Source of the DNA: Pseudomonadota bacterium
Lineage (GTDB): Bacteria > Pseudomonadota > Gammaproteobacteria > Burkholderiales > Burkholderiaceae_E
Direction: 5' to 3'
Assembly (NCBI GenBank): GCA_023388075.1
Contig: JAEWGX010000070.1
Coordinates: 1 to 33,050 of the forward strand
DNA: 33,050 bases
In this document: positions 7,713 through 16,215 of the stretch, piece by piece
Layout of the letters: every line of letters begins with the position of its first letter
How positions within the stretch are numbered: position 1 is the first letter of the stretch
Position numbers and translations under genes: made by a program
The notes under the pieces: generated by a model
The model's database searches: none
What the model was told of the DNA's origin: nothing
What the model saw: only the letters and a program-made list of their open reading frames with translations

Positions 7713-9119
7713 ATGCGCGGAACGAACAGCACCTCCTTGGCTTCTTCCATCGTCCCGATCCGAACTGGAAGCCGCAGCGTTTTCACGCTCGTGAAGTCGA
7801 TCGTGGATCCGATGATTGCCGTCCTCTGTCTGCTCGGCGCCACGGTCGCGGCCGGCGAGCCGCTGCGGGCGCAGGAGATGGTGCTGGCCGTGCTCACCTT
7901 CTCGCTGACCTACCCGGGCAGCGTGCCGTTCCGGATGTACCAGCCGGGCTTCATCCGCCAGCTCCTCGGCAGCTGGGGGCTGGTGATCGGGCTGCTGCTG
8001 CTCTTCGGCCTGATGATCGATGCGCTGCGCCAGTTCGACCAGAACGTCCTGGCGGCCTGGATCATCGCGACGCCCCTGATCCAGGCCTCGGCCCACTGGG
8101 TCTCGCCGCTGGCGCTGCGCAAGCTGGTCGCGCTGCGGCCCGAGCAGACCGCCATCGTGGTCGCCGCCAACAGCCTCGGCCGGGCGCTCGCGGCCAAGAT
8201 CCAGGAGGATCCGCTCTCCCAGACGCGGATCATGGCGTTCTTCGACGATCGCACGCCGGACCGGCTGGGCGAGGTGCTGGAAGCGCCGGTCGCCGGCGGA
8301 TTCAGCGCGGTGGCGCAATTCGTGCGGGCCAACCGGGTCGACCAGATCTTCATCGCCCTGCCGATGGCCTCCCAGCCCCGGATCCTTCGGCTGCTGGAGG
8401 ACCTGCGCGACACCACCGCCTCGATCTACTTCGTGCCGGACATCTTCATGTTCGACCTGATCCAGGCGCGCGTGGACTCGGTCGGCGGCCTGCCCGTGGT
8501 GGCGGTCTGCGAATCGCCCTTCTACGGCACCACCGGGGTCCTCAAGCGCCTTTCGGACCTGATCATCGCCACGCTGGCCCTCGTCTTCACCACGCCGGTC
8601 ATGATCCTGATCGCGCTCGCGATCAAGCTGAGCTCGCCCGGGCCCGTCATCTTCAAGCAGCGTCGCTACGGGCTGGACGGCTCGGAGATCAACGTCTACA
8701 AGTTCCGCACGATGCGGGTGCAGGAGAACGGCAACGTCGTGCGCCAGGCCACCCGCCACGACGACCGCATCACCCCGGTGGGCCGCCTGCTGCGGCGGAC
8801 CTCGCTGGACGAGCTGCCGCAGTTCTTCAACGTGCTCCAGGGCCGGATGAGCGTGGTCGGCCCCCGTCCCCATGCGGTCGCCCACAACGAGATGTACCGC
8901 AAGATGATCAAGGGCTACATGATCCGCCACAAGGTCAAGCCCGGCATCACCGGCCTTGCCCAGGTGAACGGCGCCCGGGGCGAGACCGACACCATCGAGA
9001 AGATGGAGCTGCGCATCCGCTACGACCTGGAGTACCTGCGCCACTGGTCGCTTCGGCTGGACTTGAAAATCATCGCCAAGACCGTCATGGTGGCTTTCAG
9101 GGACCCGAACGCGTACTAG
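7713..9119 (+). CDS. Undecaprenyl-phosphate hexose-1-phosphate transferase (WcaJ/EpsB-like)
   Basis: A 468-residue polyisoprenyl-phosphate hexose-1-phosphate transferase that starts repeat-unit assembly by moving a sugar-1-phosphate from UDP-sugar to undecaprenyl phosphate at the inner membrane. The N-terminal half has about four hydrophobic segments and a CoA-binding-like Rossmann region (AIVVAANSLGRALA). A fifth hydrophobic segment (LIIATLALVFTTPVMILIA) leads into the catalytic domain. That domain contains SPGPVIFKQRRYG, NVYKFRTMR, the DELPQ motif at residues 366-370 and SVVGPRPHAVAHNEMY, all typical of the family. The ATG at 7713 lacks a clear ribosome-binding site, so the start is moderately uncertain. 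Glucose as substrate is the family default and is not provable here. Confidence 0.9.
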   Translation: MRGTNSTSLASSIVPIRTGSRSVFTLVKSIVDPMIAVLCLLGATVAAGEPLRAQEMVLAVLTFSLTYPGSVPFRMYQPGFIRQLLGSWGLVIGLLLLFGLMIDALRQFDQNVLAAWIIATPLIQASAHWVSPLALRKLVALRPEQTAIVVAANSLGRALAAKIQEDPLSQTRIMAFFDDRTPDRLGEVLEAPVAGGFSAVAQFVRANRVDQIFIALPMASQPRILRLLEDLRDTTASIYFVPDIFMFDLIQARVDSVGGLPVVAVCESPFYGTTGVLKRLSDLIIATLALVFTTPVMILIALAIKLSSPGPVIFKQRRYGLDGSEINVYKFRTMRVQENGNVVRQATRHDDRITPVGRLLRRTSLDELPQFFNVLQGRMSVVGPRPHAVAHNEMYRKMIKGYMIRHKVKPGITGLAQVNGARGETDTIEKMELRIRYDLEYLRHWSLRLDLKIIAKTVMVAFRDPNAY

Positions 9120-9248
9120 CGGGACAGCCGGCGGGACTCCACTCGGGCGACTCACCCCGGGCCGGCTTGACCCGCTGGGACAGGCTCGGGGGTTGCACCG
9201 CCAGGGCGCGACCCGGAGAAAGCCTAAAACCAATGGTCGAAAAACTTC

Positions 9249-9374
9249 CGATTGTTTCAGCCAATCGCGCCGATTGGCAGATTCCACTGGCACTCCGGGC
9301 GCTTGAGTGCTAATATCTAACCCGTGAGTCATTAAGATCAAGTGGGTGGAACAATCGGAACGAGGAGTCCCTGA
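9249..9374 (+). promoter_or_regulatory. rpoH upstream regulatory region with repeated CGATTG sites
   Basis: The hexamer CGATTG or its complement occurs four times: 9249-9254, 9262-9267, 9271-9276 and 9352-9357. The middle pair forms the palindrome CCAATCGCGCCGATTGG (9261-9277), a good operator candidate. Promoter-like elements follow. TAATAT at 9311-9316 could be a sigma-70 -10. GG at 9289-9290 and GC at 9301-9302 have sigma-54 spacing within TGGCACTCCGGGCGC, but lack the TT of the -12 box. CTTGAG at 9302-9307 resembles a sigma-32 -35. I cannot choose among these. A GAGGAG ribosome-binding site lies at about 9361-9366, before the ATG at 9375. Confidence 0.45.
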
Positions 9375-10265
<891 letters not shown>

Positions 10266-10291
10266 TCCGGGCCCTCCCCTCCACTACCCCG

Positions 10292-10317
10292 AAGCCCTGC
10301 CGACGCAGGGCTTTTTT
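10292..10317 (+). terminator. Rho-independent terminator of rpoH
   Basis: A perfect 9-bp stem (AAGCCCTGC at 10292-10300 with GCAGGGCTT at 10305-10313) encloses a 4-base loop and runs into a T tract at 10312-10317, 26 bp after the rpoH stop. Confidence 0.95.
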
Positions 10318-10427
10318 CTTGGCCACGCCAAGGTGGCGCCCTAATGGCCGCGCATGCAGCCGGCGTCCTCGATTCTGTTATGACTTGTAAGGGCGCAGGG
10401 CACGGCCCCGACCCGTCCGCCGAGACT

Positions 10428-10464
10428 TCGCTACCATCCTGCATCCTGCACCGGCGGAGCCCCA
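10428..10464 (+). promoter_or_regulatory. Conserved upstream element of Ig-like paralog 1
   Basis: TCGCTACCAT at 10428-10437 fits the motif TCGSTAYCAT found before all three paralogs and ends 27 bases before the ATG. TACCAT could be a -10 element. ATCCTGCAT (10436-10444) is shared with the leader of the third paralog. GGAG just before the ATG is a plausible ribosome-binding site. No good -35 is visible. Confidence 0.4.
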
Positions 10465-12918
10465 ATGGCCCTCTTCATCGAAATCACGGCCGCGGACGGC
10501 CTGGTGTCGCGCACCCGTCTCGAGCCCGGCAACAACCGCTTCACCGTCCGCCTCGGCGACAGCTATCGCATCTTCGACGACCAGACCGGCGTGACGCCGG
10601 AGGGCGTCGCGGTCAAGCGCGTCGACAACAGCCTGGTGGTGGACGGGCTCGACACGGCGCAGGGCAACATCGCGCCCACGACGGTCGAGTTCCCGGAGTT
10701 CTACAGCGTCTGCAGCGCGGGCAGCCCCTGCACCCTCACCGTGGACAGCGGTCCGCAAAGCGCGCCGGTCACGGTCACGCCCGGGACACAACCGATCGGG
10801 GCACTGTCCGACGGCTCGTTCGTGCTCTATGACCGCGACTTCGCGGAGACCGCGCCCGCTGCCCCTTCGCTCGCGGACAGCACCTCGCTCAAGTACGCGG
10901 TCTACGGCCTCGGCGGCGCGGCGGTGCTCGGGCTTGCCGCCGGCGGCGGCGGTGGCGGTGGGGACGGCGGTGGCGGCGGCGGCGGGCCGGACGGAACGCT
11001 CAAGCTCACCAGCTCGCACTTCGTGAACAGCCGCACGCCGCTGATCACCGGCGAGGCGCAGCCGGGCGCGCGAATCACCGTGCGCATCGACACCGACGGC
11101 GACAACATTCCCAACGTCACCTACACCACGACGGCGGGCCCGGACTTCAAGTGGGCGGTCAACCTCGCGTCGGCTCCGCCGGAGAGCGGCGCGCTCCCAC
11201 CAGGCGGACTGCCGGACGCCAGCAACGTCAGCATCACCGCCACCACCGACCAGGGCAACAGCAGCCTGCCGGTCTTCGTGCTCGCCTACGACGGCGTGCC
11301 GCCCGCGCCGGCCGTCCTGGCCGCGGTCGCCACCGACAACGTGGTCAACGCCGCCGAGAAGTCGAGCGGCGTCGCGGTGGCCGGCACCGCCGAGCCCGGG
11401 GCGACGGTCATCGTGAACTGGGGCGCGCAGGTGCGCACCGCCGTCGTGGATGCCAACGGCAACTGGCAGACGACCCCGTTCGATTCGGCCTCGATCCCTG
11501 GCGACGGATCGTCCACCATCAGCGCGGTGGTCCAGGATCTCGCCGGGAACAACTCGCCCGCGACGGAGGCGAGCGTCACCGTCAACACCGCGCCGGCACG
11601 CCTCGACAATCTCTCGGGCGTCGGCGACATCAACGCGAGCATGGCCGCCACGGGATTCTCGATATCCGGCAGGACGGACCCGAACGGCACGGTGGCCCTG
11701 AACTGGCACGGCATCGCCAAGGGCCCGGTCACCGCGGATGGCAACGGCGAATGGTCGATCCCGATCGCCGCTGCGGAGATACCGCAGGTGCCGTCGGGCA
11801 GCGTGTCCTACCAGATCGCGGCGAGCAACGTCATCGGCAACACCAATGCGGTGGGCGGCCAGGTCGCGATCGATACCGTGCCGCCGACGGTGATCTCGAT
11901 CGCGCCCGTGACCGGGGACAACGTCGTCACCCTGGCTGACAACCCGGCCAGCGGCATCACCGTCAACGGCTCGGTGAACGAGGGCAACTCGAGTGTCAAC
12001 GTCACCTGGGGTGGACAGACGGCCCAGGGAACCGCCGACGCCGCCGGCAACTGGGCGGTGACCTTCGGGCCGGGTAACCTCCCCCCTACCGGAAGCCATG
12101 CGGTCACGGTCGTGGCAACCGATGGCGCGGGCAATGCCTCCGCGCCGCTGGGCTCGCCGCTGGTGGTGGTCGATGTCACGCCGCCGCCTCTGACGATAGC
12201 GCCGGTCGCCGTCGACAACATCGTCAATCTCGCGGAGTCGCTCGGCGGCGTCGCCTTCAGCGGAAGCACGGAAGCGGGCGCGGTGGTCAGCGTCACCTGG
12301 GGAGGCGCCACGCTGACGGTCGTCGCGGACGGCGCGGGCGGTTGGATCACGTCGCCGTTTTCGGTCGCACCGAACCCTGGCGCGGTCGTCCAGGCCACTG
12401 TCGTGGCAACCGATGCGCTGGGCAATCCGACCCAGCAGTTCCACGACGTCACCGTGGACACCGTGGCTCCTTCGCCCGCGGTGGGAACGGTCGTGGACGT
12501 CGACAACGTCGTCAACGTCGGCCAGTTGTTCGCGGTGACCGGGGGCCCGGGAAGCGTCGAGGCCGGCAGCAGCGTGACGGTCGCCATCGGCGCCAACACG
12601 GTGTCCGCCGTCGTCGCCGCCGACGGTTCCTGGACCACTGGTCCAACGGCGTTCCTGGCTGTGGGCCTTCCCGGGATGGGCGATCTGGCTACCGTCACGG
12701 TCTCCGATGCCGCCCAGAATGCCACACCCATCGCGGTGCCGTTCACGTACGCGTTGATCGGCGCAACCGAGCCGCCGGATGCGATCGCCATCGCGTCCCT
12801 GACGACAGACGCCGTCGCGAGCGACGTCGTGTCGATCACGCAGGCGATCACGGCCGACGCCGGCTTGTCCACGGCGGCAACGATGTCGTCACTGGTGCCG
12901 CTCGAGCCGACCCCTTGA
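10465..12918 (+). CDS. Ig-like repeat adhesin-type protein, paralog 1
   Basis: An 817-residue protein, first of three tandem paralogs. Residues 1-125 form a conserved module (SRTRLEPGNNRFTV, YRIFDDQTG, NSLVVDG, C83-x5-C89, GALSDGSFVLYD). A hydrophobic segment (about 144-160) and a glycine-rich linker (160-174) come next. About six Ig-like beta-sandwich repeats follow. The first differs and carries a DTDGDNIPN loop (209-217) like a calcium-binding site; the rest share DNVVN, SGT-EPG, WGG and DxAGN signatures. The N-terminal module resembles the prefix or retention region of BapA/LapA-type type I-secreted adhesins, but there is no cleavable signal peptide, RTX array or recognisable C-terminal secretion signal. 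It follows the rpoH terminator and so needs its own promoter. A surface or envelope adhesive/scaffold role is inferred. Confidence 0.8.
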   Translation: MALFIEITAADGLVSRTRLEPGNNRFTVRLGDSYRIFDDQTGVTPEGVAVKRVDNSLVVDGLDTAQGNIAPTTVEFPEFYSVCSAGSPCTLTVDSGPQSAPVTVTPGTQPIGALSDGSFVLYDRDFAETAPAAPSLADSTSLKYAVYGLGGAAVLGLAAGGGGGGGDGGGGGGGPDGTLKLTSSHFVNSRTPLITGEAQPGARITVRIDTDGDNIPNVTYTTTAGPDFKWAVNLASAPPESGALPPGGLPDASNVSITATTDQGNSSLPVFVLAYDGVPPAPAVLAAVATDNVVNAAEKSSGVAVAGTAEPGATVIVNWGAQVRTAVVDANGNWQTTPFDSASIPGDGSSTISAVVQDLAGNNSPATEASVTVNTAPARLDNLSGVGDINASMAATGFSISGRTDPNGTVALNWHGIAKGPVTADGNGEWSIPIAAAEIPQVPSGSVSYQIAASNVIGNTNAVGGQVAIDTVPPTVISIAPVTGDNVVTLADNPASGITVNGSVNEGNSSVNVTWGGQTAQGTADAAGNWAVTFGPGNLPPTGSHAVTVVATDGAGNASAPLGSPLVVVDVTPPPLTIAPVAVDNIVNLAESLGGVAFSGSTEAGAVVSVTWGGATLTVVADGAGGWITSPFSVAPNPGAVVQATVVATDALGNPTQQFHDVTVDTVAPSPAVGTVVDVDNVVNVGQLFAVTGGPGSVEAGSSVTVAIGANTVSAVVAADGSWTTGPTAFLAVGLPGMGDLATVTVSDAAQNATPIAVPFTYALIGATEPPDAIAIASLTTDAVASDVVSITQAITADAGLSTAATMSSLVPLEPTP

Positions 12919-12927
12919 TCCTGAGGG

Positions 12928-12964
12928 TCGGTACCATAGCGGCGCAACGAACTGGCGCTGCGAC
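12928..12964 (+). promoter_or_regulatory. Conserved upstream element of Ig-like paralog 2
   Basis: TCGGTACCAT at 12928-12937 matches TCGSTAYCAT, and its end lies exactly 27 bases before the ATG at 12965, the same spacing as in paralog 1. The whole gap to the previous gene is only 46 bp with no terminator, so readthrough from paralog 1 is also likely. No clear Shine-Dalgarno sequence is seen. Confidence 0.4.
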
Positions 12965-15900
12965 ATGGCACTGACTCTCGAGATCAAGCCCGCGGAGGGG
13001 CCGCTTTCGCGGATCCGCCTGCAGCCGGGCAGCAACCGCTTCACCGTCCGGGTGGGCGACGTCTACCGCATCTTCGACGACCAGACCGGCCTCTCGCCTC
13101 CGGGCATCACGGTCAAGCGGATCGACAACAGCCTGGTGGTGGACGGCCTTCCTCCTTCCGCCGGCGAGGCGACGACGGTCGAGTTCGCCGAGTTCTACAC
13201 CCTCTGCAGCGCGGGAAGCCCCTGCACGCTCGAGGTCCAGCCGTCGCTCGAGTCCGCGCCCGTTGCCGTGACACCGGCGACCGCGTCGATCGGGGCGCTG
13301 GCCGATGGCGCCTTCGTGCTCTACGACCCGTCGTACGTGCCACCCGAGCCGCCGCCGGACCAGGGCAGCTTCGATCCGCGCATGGCCTGGTACGGCCTCG
13401 GGGCGCTTGCCATCGCCGGGCTCGCCGCCGGCGGTGGCGGCGGTGACGGTGGTGGCGGCGGAGCGCCGATCGGCAACGACGGCACGCTCCAGTACACCGG
13501 TTCGCCGTTCGTCAACAGCCGCACGCCCACGCTCGTCGGCAAGGGAGAGCCCGGTTCGCAGGTGCTGGTGCGGATCGACACCGACGGCGACGGGGCGCCC
13601 AACGTCAGCTACGCCACCACCGTCGGGCCCGACTTCCTCTGGCAGATCAACCTGGCCACGGCGGCGCCCACCAGCGGCGCACTGCCCGCGGGTGGCCTCC
13701 CCGATGCGGTCACCGTGGGCATCACCGCGGACACCTCGCAGGGGCTGGTCGCCCTCGATCCGTTCGTGCTCGCGTTCGACGGGGTGCCGCCCGCGCCCGC
13801 CGTGGTGAACGCGGTGGCCACCGACAACGTCGTCAACGGACCGGAGAAGGCTGCCGGGGTCCTCGTCTCCGGCACCTCCGAGCCGAACGGCGCGGTGCTG
13901 GTGAGCTGGGGCGGCCAGTCGGTGGCCGCGGCGGTGGATGCCGCCGGGGCGTGGCAGGCGCTCTTCGCCGCGGCGACGGTACCCGCCGATGGCAGCCATC
14001 CGATCAGCGTCGTCGCCCTCGACCAGGCGGGCAATGCCGCCGAGCCCACCGTCGTCGCCGTCACCGTCGACACGGTGCCGCCGCTGCTCGGCGTCGCCTC
14101 GGTTGCCGGCGAGGCGGGGGTCAACGGCCTCGTCGGCATCGCGGACTCGGACACGGTCGCCTTCCGGGGCAGCAGCGATCCGGGTGCCTCGGTGCACGTG
14201 AGCTGGAACGGATTCACGCGGAGCACCACGGTCGGTGGCGACGGCCAATGGGCCATCGACTTCGTCGCCACGGAGGTTCCGCAGACGGCCGGCGGGGATT
14301 TCGGCTACAGCATCGTCGCCAGCAACGCGGTCGGCAACGTCGCCTCGGCCGGCGGCAACGTGCACGTCGACCTGCAGGCGCCAGAGAAGCCGGAGATCGC
14401 GACCGTGGCGGGCGACAACATCGTCACGACGACGGAGCGCGACGCCGGCGTGCAGGTCGCCGGCACCGCCGAGCCGAACGCGCGTGTCGCCGTCACCTGG
14501 GGAAGCACCACGCACCAGGTGATCGCCGATGCCGCGGGCGCCTGGCAGGTCGGCTTCGCGGCCGCGCAGTTGCCGACAGTGGCGAGCCCCGGCGCCAGCA
14601 CCACGATCACCGCGACGGCTACCGACGGCGTGGGCAACGCCGGACTCCCCGCGAGCCTGCCGGTCTTCATCCAGCAACCCTTCCAGCCGCCGACGATCTC
14701 CATCGTCGCCACGGACGACGTCGTGAATCTCGCCGAGCGCAACGCCGGCGTGACCCTGAGCGGCACGGTCGATGCCAACGCACCCGGCGTGACGGTGACC
14801 TGGGGAGGCTTCACCGAGACGGATACGACGGTGGCCGGCGGCACCTGGAGCGTCACCGTGCCGACGGCCCAGGTGCCGACCGTCTCCACCAGCGTGGTCG
14901 CCGCGATCACGGGCTCGCCTGAGCTCTCGGTGTCGCGCCCGGTGACGGTGGACATCGCGGCGCCCCCGGCGCCAGTGATCGGCGTCGTCGAGGGCGACGA
15001 CGTCGTGTCGGTGTTCGAACGGGCCGACGGCGTCGCCGTTTCCGGGACGGCGGAACCGGGCAGCACGGTACGCGTGACCTGGGGCTCCCCCAGCAAGGAA
15101 GACGCGGTCGGCGGCGATGGGAACTGGAGCGTGGCGTTCGCGCCTGGGGAGATCCCCGCCGCCGGCCCGGGTATCGTGACCGCGGTCGCGACCGACGCCG
15201 CAGGCAACGCCGGCGCTCCGGGCAGTCGCCCCGTGACGGTAGACCCGCCCTTCAACGCGCCGACCATCAACCCGGTGGAGGGCGACGACGTCGTGAACGC
15301 CGCCGAGCGCGCGGATGGTGTCACATTGAGCGGCACGATCCAGGCCGGCGTCAGCGGCGTGTCGGTGCAGTGGGGGTCATTCAGCGGGGAAGCCCAGATT
15401 TCGGGGACCAACTGGTCCGTGGCGGTCTTGGCGGACCAGGTACCCGGGGATGGCAACACGACGGTGGTGGCAACGATCCTCGGGACGGGGGGTGGTGCGT
15501 TCAACAGTCGCCCCGTGGTGGTGGACGCCACGCCTCCGGCCACGCCGGTCGTCGGCAACGTCTCCGACGGCGCGATCGAGCCGATCGAGCAGACCGTGGG
15601 CTTCGAGATAACGGGCACCACCGAAGCCGGAACCGCCGTTTCGGTCAACGTGAGCTTCGCGCCCGGCGGCACCGCTCTGCCGCTTCAGGCAGTCGTGATG
15701 GGAACCACCTGGACGGCGACTGTCGGCGCCTTGTCCGTTCCATCGGGTACCAGCGAAGTCACCGTGACGGCCACGGCGTTCGACGCGGCCGGCAACAGCA
15801 CCCTGTCCGCGCCCGTCTCGGTTCCGGTCCTGTCGACGCTCGATGTCGATACGCTCGCGGCCTCATCGGACAACCTGCTCCTGGACGCCTTCGCGTTTCC

Positions 15901-16000
15901 TGGAAGCCTGGAGGCGGGCTCCAGCGCGCCCCCCCCGGCGGCCACTTCGCTCGACGCGCTGATTATTGATGACGGCCGCTGGACCTCGCCTCTCGGCTGA
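12965..16000 (+). CDS. Ig-like repeat adhesin-type protein, paralog 2
   Basis: A 1011-residue protein, the longest of the three paralogs. Its N-terminal module is very close to paralog 1 (RFTVRVGDVYRIFDDQTG, NSLVVDGL, C81-x5-C87, GALADGAFVLYD). A hydrophobic segment (about 140-155), a glycine-rich linker and about eight Ig-like repeats follow. The first repeat carries the DTDGDGAPN loop; later ones begin with VATDNVV, VAGDNIV or VEGDDVV and contain SGT-EPG and WGG/WGS motifs, as in large Ig-repeat adhesins. The C-terminal 60 residues (ending DDGRWTSPLG) are unlike those of the other two paralogs and carry no RTX motif. No Sec signal peptide is visible. High N-terminal similarity and adjacency indicate tandem duplication followed by gain or loss of repeats. 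Confidence 0.8.
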   Translation: MALTLEIKPAEGPLSRIRLQPGSNRFTVRVGDVYRIFDDQTGLSPPGITVKRIDNSLVVDGLPPSAGEATTVEFAEFYTLCSAGSPCTLEVQPSLESAPVAVTPATASIGALADGAFVLYDPSYVPPEPPPDQGSFDPRMAWYGLGALAIAGLAAGGGGGDGGGGGAPIGNDGTLQYTGSPFVNSRTPTLVGKGEPGSQVLVRIDTDGDGAPNVSYATTVGPDFLWQINLATAAPTSGALPAGGLPDAVTVGITADTSQGLVALDPFVLAFDGVPPAPAVVNAVATDNVVNGPEKAAGVLVSGTSEPNGAVLVSWGGQSVAAAVDAAGAWQALFAAATVPADGSHPISVVALDQAGNAAEPTVVAVTVDTVPPLLGVASVAGEAGVNGLVGIADSDTVAFRGSSDPGASVHVSWNGFTRSTTVGGDGQWAIDFVATEVPQTAGGDFGYSIVASNAVGNVASAGGNVHVDLQAPEKPEIATVAGDNIVTTTERDAGVQVAGTAEPNARVAVTWGSTTHQVIADAAGAWQVGFAAAQLPTVASPGASTTITATATDGVGNAGLPASLPVFIQQPFQPPTISIVATDDVVNLAERNAGVTLSGTVDANAPGVTVTWGGFTETDTTVAGGTWSVTVPTAQVPTVSTSVVAAITGSPELSVSRPVTVDIAAPPAPVIGVVEGDDVVSVFERADGVAVSGTAEPGSTVRVTWGSPSKEDAVGGDGNWSVAFAPGEIPAAGPGIVTAVATDAAGNAGAPGSRPVTVDPPFNAPTINPVEGDDVVNAAERADGVTLSGTIQAGVSGVSVQWGSFSGEAQISGTNWSVAVLADQVPGDGNTTVVATILGTGGGAFNSRPVVVDATPPATPVVGNVSDGAIEPIEQTVGFEITGTTEAGTAVSVNVSFAPGGTALPLQAVVMGTTWTATVGALSVPSGTSEVTVTATAFDAAGNSTLSAPVSVPVLSTLDVDTLAASSDNLLLDAFAFPGSLEAGSSAPPPAATSLDALIIDDGRWTSPLG

Positions 16001-16039
16001 CCGGCCGGCACGCCACCAGCGGTAGGGCTCGATCACGTC

Positions 16040-16068
16040 CGCGGGCTGGGCGACAACGCCAACCCGCG
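16040..16068 (+). terminator. Candidate hairpin after paralog 2
   Basis: CGCGGGCTGGGCG (16040-16052) can pair imperfectly with CGCCAACCCGCG (16057-16068), 40 bp after the stop of paralog 2, forming a GC-rich stem with a 4-base loop. There is no T run, so termination is uncertain. The rest of 16001-16215 holds only the upstream element of paralog 3. Confidence 0.35.
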
Positions 16069-16172
16069 CGAATGGCATAGTCGGGATTGTTGACGCCCCC
16101 GAGGGTCGACACCGCGCTTCGGCACACCCTGAGCGGGCCCTAGGGGGATCGATGCCGCGCGCGCGCGCCTCA

Positions 16173-16215
16173 TCGCTATCATGGATCCTGCATATCGACG
16201 TTCCCAGGTGATCCA
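16173..16215 (+). promoter_or_regulatory. Conserved upstream element of Ig-like paralog 3
   Basis: TCGCTATCAT at 16173-16182 matches TCGSTAYCAT and ends 33 bases before the ATG. ATCCTGCAT at 16185-16193 is identical to the element in the paralog 1 leader. AGGTGA just upstream of the ATG at 16216 is a plausible ribosome-binding site. The 215-bp gap and the candidate terminator make an independent promoter more likely here than for paralog 2. Confidence 0.45.

Noticed and set aside
9288..9302. Sigma-54 promoter for rpoH
   Set aside because: TGGCAC and the GG/GC spacing fit, but the -12 element lacks the TT and other promoter readings are equally good; kept only as a possibility.
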